From contig CP007444.1 of NCBI GenBank assembly GCA_000632805.1, forward strand, positions 3,770,772 through 3,834,771: a DNA stretch of 64,000 bases, read 5' to 3'. A program made the position numbers and the translations under genes. The notes below the pieces were generated by a model. That model did not search any database. It saw nothing but the letters and a program-made list of their open reading frames with translations, and had not been told where the DNA came from. Positions 59,746 through 64,000 of the stretch are shown here, in pieces. Numbering within the stretch: position 1 is the stretch's first letter; every line of letters starts with the position of its first letter. The stretch is from Dyella jiangningensis. GTDB taxonomy: Bacteria; Pseudomonadota; Gammaproteobacteria; Xanthomonadales; Rhodanobacteraceae.

Positions 59746-61113
59746 GTGTCCATACCCAGTGCCGTCAAGAGCACGCCCATCGGCAGCCGCCAGCAGCTCA
59801 CCGATTACCTTGCCGCCGGTGAGAAGCCCCGCGATGCCTGGCGCATCGGCACCGAGCACGAGAAGTTCGGTTTTCTCACCGACACTCTGCGCCCGCCCAT
59901 CTTCGAAGGCGAGCGCGGCATCCGCGTGCTGCTGGAACAGCTCGCCGCGCGCTACGGCTGGGACGTCGCCCGCGAAGGCGATGCCCCGGTCGCCCTGTCG
60001 CGCGACAAGGCGTCGATCACCTTGGAGCCCGCGGGCCAGCTGGAACTGTCCGGCGCGCCGCTGGAGTCGATCCACCAGACCTGCAGCGAGGTCAACTCGC
60101 ACCTGACCGAAGTGCGTTCGATCGCGGACGACCTCGGCATCGGATTCCTCGGCATGGGCTTCCAGCCAAAGTGGCGGCGAGAGGAAATGCCGTGGATGCC
60201 CAAGGGGCGCTACAAGATCATGCGCGAGTACATGCCCAAGGTCGGCAACCTCGGCCTGGACATGATGACCCGCACTTGCACCGTGCAGGTGAACCTCGAC
60301 TTCGACAGCGAAGCCGACATGGTGCGCAAGTTCCGCACCAGCCTGGCGCTGCAGCCGATCGCCACCGCGCTGTTCGCCGATTCGCCGTTCACGGATGGAC
60401 GTCCAAACGGCTACCTCTCCTATCGCTCGCACGTATGGGAAGACACCGACCCCAACCGAACCGGCATGCTCGACTTCGTGTTCGAGGACGGTTTCGGCTA
60501 TGAGCGCTATGTCGATTACATGCTCGACGTGCCGATGTACTTCAGCTACCAGGACGGCACGTACGTCGACCTCTCCGGCCAGGACTTCAAGCGCTTCATG
60601 GCGGGTGAACTGCCGGCGCTGCCGGGCGTGCGCGCGACCATGAAAGACTGGGCCGACCACCTCACCACCGCCTTCCCGGAAGTGCGCCTCAAGCAATACC
60701 TTGAAATGCGCGGTGCCGACGGTGGTCCGTGGAACCGCCTGTGCGCGTTGCCCGCGTTCTGGGTCGGCCTGCTCTACGACGACGATGCGCTGAGCGCCGC
60801 ATGGGACCTGGTCAAGGATTTCTCGCGCCCCGAACGCCAGGCCTTGCGAGATGGCGTGCCGCGCCAGGCGCTGAAGCTGCCGTTCCGCGGACATACCGTG
60901 CGCGAGCTGGCAACCGAGGCGTTGAAGATTGCTGCCCACGGCCTGAAGCGCCGCGCCCGCCTCAATCGCAGCGGTGCCGACGAAAGCATCTTCCTCGAGC
61001 CCCTGATCGAAATCGCGGAAGCGAACCAGACGCCGGCCGAGCGCAAGCTCGAGCTGTTCCACGGCGCATGGAACGGCAGTGTCGACCCGGTGTTCCGCGA
61101 ATTCGCCTACTGA
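59746..61113 (+). CDS. gshA: Glutamate-cysteine ligase, plant/alphaproteobacterial class
   Basis: 455 residues. [11 protein letters not shown] opens the ATP-grasp-like GCS2 fold; [54 protein letters not shown] and [14 protein letters not shown] are conserved blocks of the class found in plants, alphaproteobacteria and xanthomonads. It makes gamma-glutamylcysteine, the first and limiting step of glutathione synthesis. The start is a GTG at 59746 with ACAGGAG upstream. No gshB nearby. A strong terminator follows. Confidence 0.95.
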   Translation: MSIPSAVKSTPIGSRQQLTDYLAAGEKPRDAWRIGTEHEKFGFLTDTLRPPIFEGERGIRVLLEQLAARYGWDVAREGDAPVALSRDKASITLEPAGQLELSGAPLESIHQTCSEVNSHLTEVRSIADDLGIGFLGMGFQPKWRREEMPWMPKGRYKIMREYMPKVGNLGLDMMTRTCTVQVNLDFDSEADMVRKFRTSLALQPIATALFADSPFTDGRPNGYLSYRSHVWEDTDPNRTGMLDFVFEDGFGYERYVDYMLDVPMYFSYQDGTYVDLSGQDFKRFMAGELPALPGVRATMKDWADHLTTAFPEVRLKQYLEMRGADGGPWNRLCALPAFWVGLLYDDDALSAAWDLVKDFSRPERQALRDGVPRQALKLPFRGHTVRELATEALKIAAHGLKRRARLNRSGADESIFLEPLIEIAEANQTPAERKLELFHGAWNGSVDPVFREFAY

Positions 61114-61133
61114 GCGTCGATCCCGCATGCACC

Positions 61134-61168
61134 GCAAGAACCCCGCCTCGCGCGGGGTTCTTGCTTTT
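61134..61168 (+). terminator. Rho-independent terminator of gshA
   Basis: GCAAGAACCCCGC (61134-61146), loop CTCGC, GCGGGGTTCTTGC (61152-61164), then TTTT. Perfect 13-base arms. It may also stop the minus-strand gene that converges on it. Confidence 0.92.
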
Positions 61169-61206
61169 CAGGGCCACTGCGCGATGACTGTCAACGTCGG
61201 GCCATT

Positions 61207-61614
61207 TCAATCGCCGGCGACCAGCAATCCAGGGCGGAACGAGGGCCCACCACCGTTGGTCAGTCGCATGCCGGTGTGGCGGCAAACATCGAACATGGGA
61301 TACGTCTGCACGCGTCCATTGAGAAAACTCACGCGCACGTCGCGCAGGCAGCCGCCCGCGGGCACGCGTACGATGGTGGAGTTCAGGCCTCCCTGCAAAG
61401 GCGAGGCAAGGGGCGCATCGATGTAGGCGGTGCTGCCGACCGGCGCCACGGCAAACGCCGTCACGCTGTCGAACGTCGCGTTGACCAGGCGGAAGTGACG
61501 CGCAGCGGTCTCTGGTTCGGCGGCACCGGACGCTTGCACGGCAGCCGCCACCCAGGGCGCGCAAACCGCGGCAACGAAGATCAGGACGTGGGGGACCAGA
61601 CGAAGGACGGGCAT
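61207..61614 (-). CDS. Small exported protein of unknown function
   Basis: 135 residues. Signal peptide about 1-24 (ending APWVAA). The mature part has HFRLVNATFDSVTAFAVAPVGSTAYIDAPLASPLQGGLNSTIV, VPAGGCLRDVRVSFLNGR and YPMFDVCRHTGMRLTNGG, probably all beta with one disulfide between the two cysteines. No named family recognised. AAGGGAG lies about 6 bases before the ATG at 61614. Divergent from the LytS-type kinase gene. Confidence 0.75.
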   Translation of the reverse strand: MPVLRLVPHVLIFVAAVCAPWVAAAVQASGAAEPETAARHFRLVNATFDSVTAFAVAPVGSTAYIDAPLASPLQGGLNSTIVRVPAGGCLRDVRVSFLNGRVQTYPMFDVCRHTGMRLTNGGGPSFRPGLLVAGD

Positions 61615-61826
61615 GGCGAGCTCCCTTGGCGATTGTTCCGCGTCCGCCCGTTACACACATGCAGGGCGTCCGTCGACGACATCGGAGCGCTTGTGCACCA
61701 CACCTTGGAAGCGCCGCGGGACGAATCGTCGTAGCGGCGTGATGAATCGTAGTGGCGCCGCCATTTGCTTTTCTCGGCCCAAGCCTGTGCCTAAGATGCG
61801 ATCACGACTCGCCAGGACAGACTGCG

Positions 61827-62942
61827 ATGAAGGTGCGCCTCGGCAACACGGACATCGGTCTGGCCCGGTACATTGGGCTCTGGACCGCGGTGGCCACGAT
61901 GTTCGGCGTGCAGGAGATGCTGCGCGACATCGTGGACAACCATCATGTGTGGTCGCTATGGGACTACATCCGCTGGGGCATGATCCAGTGGTACACGTGG
62001 GCCGCACTGGCGCCCTGGGTGTTTCGTCTCGCGGAGAAGTATCCGATTCGCGCGCCGCTGCGCCTGCGGGGCCTGGGCAGGCAGCTGCCGCTGAGCCTTG
62101 GCGTCACGCTGCTGAGCATGGTGATCGGCGCGTTCGTTTCCACGCTGTTCGAGCCCAGCGGCTTCATGCAGCAGCTGCGGTATTTCATCGGGCAGCATTT
62201 CGCGACGGGGCTGCTCACCTATTGGGCGCTGTTCGCGATTCAGCAGGCCATGGCCTTTCACGAGGAGAAGGCTCGCCGCGAACTCGAAACGAGCCGGCTC
62301 ACCGCCGAGCTGGCGCAATCACGCCTGCTGGCACTCAAGTCGCAATTGCAGCCGCACTTCCTCTTCAACACGCTGCATGCGATTGCCACCCTGCTCGACG
62401 AGGATGCGCTATCGGCCGAGGACATGCTGATGCGCCTGAGCGAACTGCTGCGTGCTTTTCTCGAAGACTACGATGGCCAGGAGATCAGCCTGCGTCGCGA
62501 GCTGGTGCTGCTGGACCTGTACCTCGGCATCCAGCGCATGCGCTTCAAGGATCGCCTGACCACGCAGATCTATATCAGCCCGGACACGTTGCGAAGCGCC
62601 GTGCCCAGTCTCATCCTGCAACCGATCGTGGAGAACGCCATACGCCACGGCATCGGAGAACGTGTCGGTTCCGATTGCATCGAGATCGAGAGTCGCCGCG
62701 AAGGCGACAGTCTTCGCATCGACGTGCGCAATCGCAACAGCACGTTGGAGCATGGCGCAACTACGTCATCGGGGCACGGCATCGGCCTCTCGAATACGAT
62801 GCTGCGCCTGCGGGAACTCTACGGAGATGCCGCGGACATTCGCCTCGACATGATCTGGCCACAAGGCGTGGTGTGCCGCCTGCGCCTGCCCTTCCGTGAA
62901 ATCGAGGAGCCCGATGACGCTCCCGAAGTGGCGACGGCATGA
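61827..62942 (+). CDS. LytS/YehU-type sensor histidine kinase
   Basis: 371 residues. Four membrane segments in the first 150 residues (about 12-30, 48-68, 85-107, 118-140), then a coiled coil (KARRELETSRLTAELAQSRL) and the His_kinase domain with His177 in LKSQLQPHFLFNTLHAIATLL, followed by an ATPase domain (LILQPIVENAIRHGIGE, GHGIGLSNTMLRLRELYG). This is the class that pairs with LytTR regulators; the paired gene follows with an ATGA overlap at 62939-62942. The signal is unknown, probably in the membrane. Confidence 0.93.
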   Translation: MKVRLGNTDIGLARYIGLWTAVATMFGVQEMLRDIVDNHHVWSLWDYIRWGMIQWYTWAALAPWVFRLAEKYPIRAPLRLRGLGRQLPLSLGVTLLSMVIGAFVSTLFEPSGFMQQLRYFIGQHFATGLLTYWALFAIQQAMAFHEEKARRELETSRLTAELAQSRLLALKSQLQPHFLFNTLHAIATLLDEDALSAEDMLMRLSELLRAFLEDYDGQEISLRRELVLLDLYLGIQRMRFKDRLTTQIYISPDTLRSAVPSLILQPIVENAIRHGIGERVGSDCIEIESRREGDSLRIDVRNRNSTLEHGATTSSGHGIGLSNTMLRLRELYGDAADIRLDMIWPQGVVCRLRLPFREIEEPDDAPEVATA

Positions 62943-63727
62943 AGATCACGGTGCTGGTCGTCGACGATGAGCCGCTGGCGCGACGCGCGATCGTACGGCA
63001 ACTGGACAACGATCCGGACATCGAATTGCTTGGCGAATGCGGCGACGGCGCGTCTGCCGTCAAGGCCATCCGTCAGCACTCCCCCGATCTCGTCTTTCTC
63101 GACGTGCAGATGCCGGCGCTTACGGGCATCGACGTCGTGGCCGCGATCGGCGTCGATCGCATGCCCGCCATCGTGTTCGTCACGGCCTACGAACAATACG
63201 CGGTCAAAGCCTTCGAAGCCAACGCCATCGACTACCTGGTCAAGCCATTCAGTCGCGAGCGCCTTGCGCACACCTTGTCGCGCGCGAAGGGACGGCTCGC
63301 GGAGCGCCCTCACCATGACGAGCTATCGTCCAACCGGATCCTGCAGGCGCTGGATGCGTTGCGCCAGCGCGACCAGTACGTCGAACGCCTGCCGGTGCGT
63401 ACCGACGAGCACATCGCTTTCGTCGGCGTCGACGACATCGTGTGGATCAAGGCCAGCGGCAATGTCGTGCTGCTGCATCTGGCCGACCGCGTCCACGAGT
63501 TGCGAGAAACGATGACATCGTTGGCCACCCGGCTCGACCCCCGGCATTTCGCACGCATCCACCGCTCGGCGATCATCAATGTGCGGCGTGTCCAGGCGAT
63601 CCATCCCTGGTTCAACGGTCACCACGTCGTCACCATGGATACCGGCCAGAAGCTGCGCATGAGCCGCTACCAGCACGAGGCGTTCCTGCGGCTTGTCTCC
63701 GCCCGGGATACGAAGACCGAAAGCTAA
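62939..63727 (+). CDS. LytTR-family response regulator
   Basis: 262 residues. Receiver domain 1-120 with D9/D10, phospho-acceptor Asp55 in FLDVQMPALTG, Thr in FVTAYEQYAVKAFEANAIDYLVKPF; LytTR DNA-binding domain about 150-255 (VDDIVWIKASGNVVLLHLADR, HFARIHRSAIINVRRVQAI, KLRMSRYQHEAFLRL). Transcribed with the LytS-type kinase; the ATG at 62939 overlaps its stop. Its DNA-binding half resembles that of the membrane LytTR protein at 31250-32137. Confidence 0.94.
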   Translation: MKITVLVVDDEPLARRAIVRQLDNDPDIELLGECGDGASAVKAIRQHSPDLVFLDVQMPALTGIDVVAAIGVDRMPAIVFVTAYEQYAVKAFEANAIDYLVKPFSRERLAHTLSRAKGRLAERPHHDELSSNRILQALDALRQRDQYVERLPVRTDEHIAFVGVDDIVWIKASGNVVLLHLADRVHELRETMTSLATRLDPRHFARIHRSAIINVRRVQAIHPWFNGHHVVTMDTGQKLRMSRYQHEAFLRLVSARDTKTES

Positions 63728-64000
63728 CGGCCTCATGCGGCTGCCGTCATCGGTCGGCGAACGCCTGCTCGCGAAGCGACGACGACCACGACAGGTTATC
63801 GCCGGCTACGGCCGGCACAGTCATCCAGCGACCAACCGGGCTTCGCTCGATCGCAAGATCGCGCGCCATGGGCCACGTGCGCCATTGCTGTCGTACCCGC
63901 GCGACGAGACGCAATCTCATTTCGATCGCAGGCAAACCGCGCTGGAACAGCACAACACACTTTTTTAGCAAACGCCGATGGCGCGCAGGCGCGTTTTTAT
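63728..64000. other. Window-end region with no gene seen
   Basis: Two short open frames exist on opposite strands but lack ribosome sites and family features. The last 30 bases (AAACGCC...GCGCGTTTTTAT) look like the start of a terminator, cut by the window edge. Confidence 0.4.

Noticed and set aside
63693..63971. Short frames on both strands at the right end
   Set aside because: No ribosome site or recognisable feature; the plus frame overlaps the end of the LytTR gene.
1..64000. tRNA, rRNA, riboswitch or prophage attachment sites
   Set aside because: I found no T-loop (GGTTCGANTCC) context, rRNA-like stretch or integrase; without a covariance search, structured RNAs cannot be excluded.

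Overview
The window is high-GC, gene-dense DNA from a gammaproteobacterium, most likely order Xanthomonadales (Lysobacterales), family Rhodanobacteraceae (Dyella / Luteibacter / Rhodanobacter type). The basis is the gene families present: several large TonB-dependent receptors, a DUF3247 protein, a three-domain Grx4 glutaredoxin, a plant-type glutamate-cysteine ligase, a TPR-sulfotransferase next to a receptor, and GTAG-type REP palindromes between genes. This is an inference from families; no marker gene such as 16S rRNA is present. I see no tRNA, rRNA, CRISPR array, prophage or transposase. Apart from one repeat-rich stretch the region looks like core chromosome.

Layout. 1-2.5 kb (minus): the N-terminal part of a beta-agarase-like lipoprotein cut by the window edge, and an APC amino-acid permease. 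2.7-5.3 kb (plus): a QEGLA/DUF1704 putative metallopeptidase and DNA polymerase IV. 5.4-11 kb (plus): a TonB-dependent receptor, a TPR-sulfotransferase and a small membrane-anchored protein, which look like one unit. 11.6-12.6 kb: an exported protein of unknown function. 12.7-16.3 kb (minus): lpdA and aceF. 16.5-18.3 kb (minus): an MscS-type channel and a DUF2884 protein. 18.5-21.2 kb (plus): an FAD-binding dehydrogenase overlapping a ketopantoate-reductase family gene. 21.3-27 kb (minus): a run of small envelope and hypothetical genes (LtrA, two DUF2845, DUF924, a second DUF2884, an exported peroxiredoxin coupled to a membrane protein). 27.2-28.9 kb (plus): glycine-zipper protein, universal stress protein and ferritin-like protein. 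28.9-29.8 kb: a non-coding repeat island with a 25-bp tandem array.

29.8-32.1 kb (minus): two lipoproteins and a membrane-bound LytTR regulator, divergent from an acyltransferase (32.3-33.5 kb). 33.5-37.1 kb: DUF3247, an MFS exporter, a UbiM-like hydroxylase and a DUF883-like protein. 37.4-42.7 kb (minus): aceE and maeB. 42.9-45.8 kb (minus): a second QEGLA protein translationally coupled to a membrane protein, then rsgA. 45.9-49.8 kb (plus): an alanine-type aminotransferase, an SGNH hydrolase, an LpxH-like phosphoesterase and the Grx4/A-type/rhodanese fusion. 50.4-57.3 kb: two tandem Oar-like TonB-dependent receptors of identical length (1016 aa). 57.6-61.1 kb: an OmpR-family two-component pair and gshA. 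61.2-63.7 kb: a small exported protein and a LytS/LytTR two-component pair.

How the genes fit together. Pyruvate metabolism is split over two minus-strand loci: aceF-lpdA, and aceE plus maeB about 21 kb away. Redox and stress functions recur (gshA, Grx4 fusion, exported peroxiredoxin, Usp, ferritin-like protein). Envelope traffic dominates the rest (three TonB-dependent receptors, MscS, MFS, LpxH-like enzyme, many exported small proteins). The least explained parts are the receptor/TPR-sulfotransferase/membrane-protein unit, the paired DUF1704 proteins, the inverted repeats in the receptor leaders, and the repeat island at 28.9-29.8 kb with its partner module at 37.2-37.3 kb.
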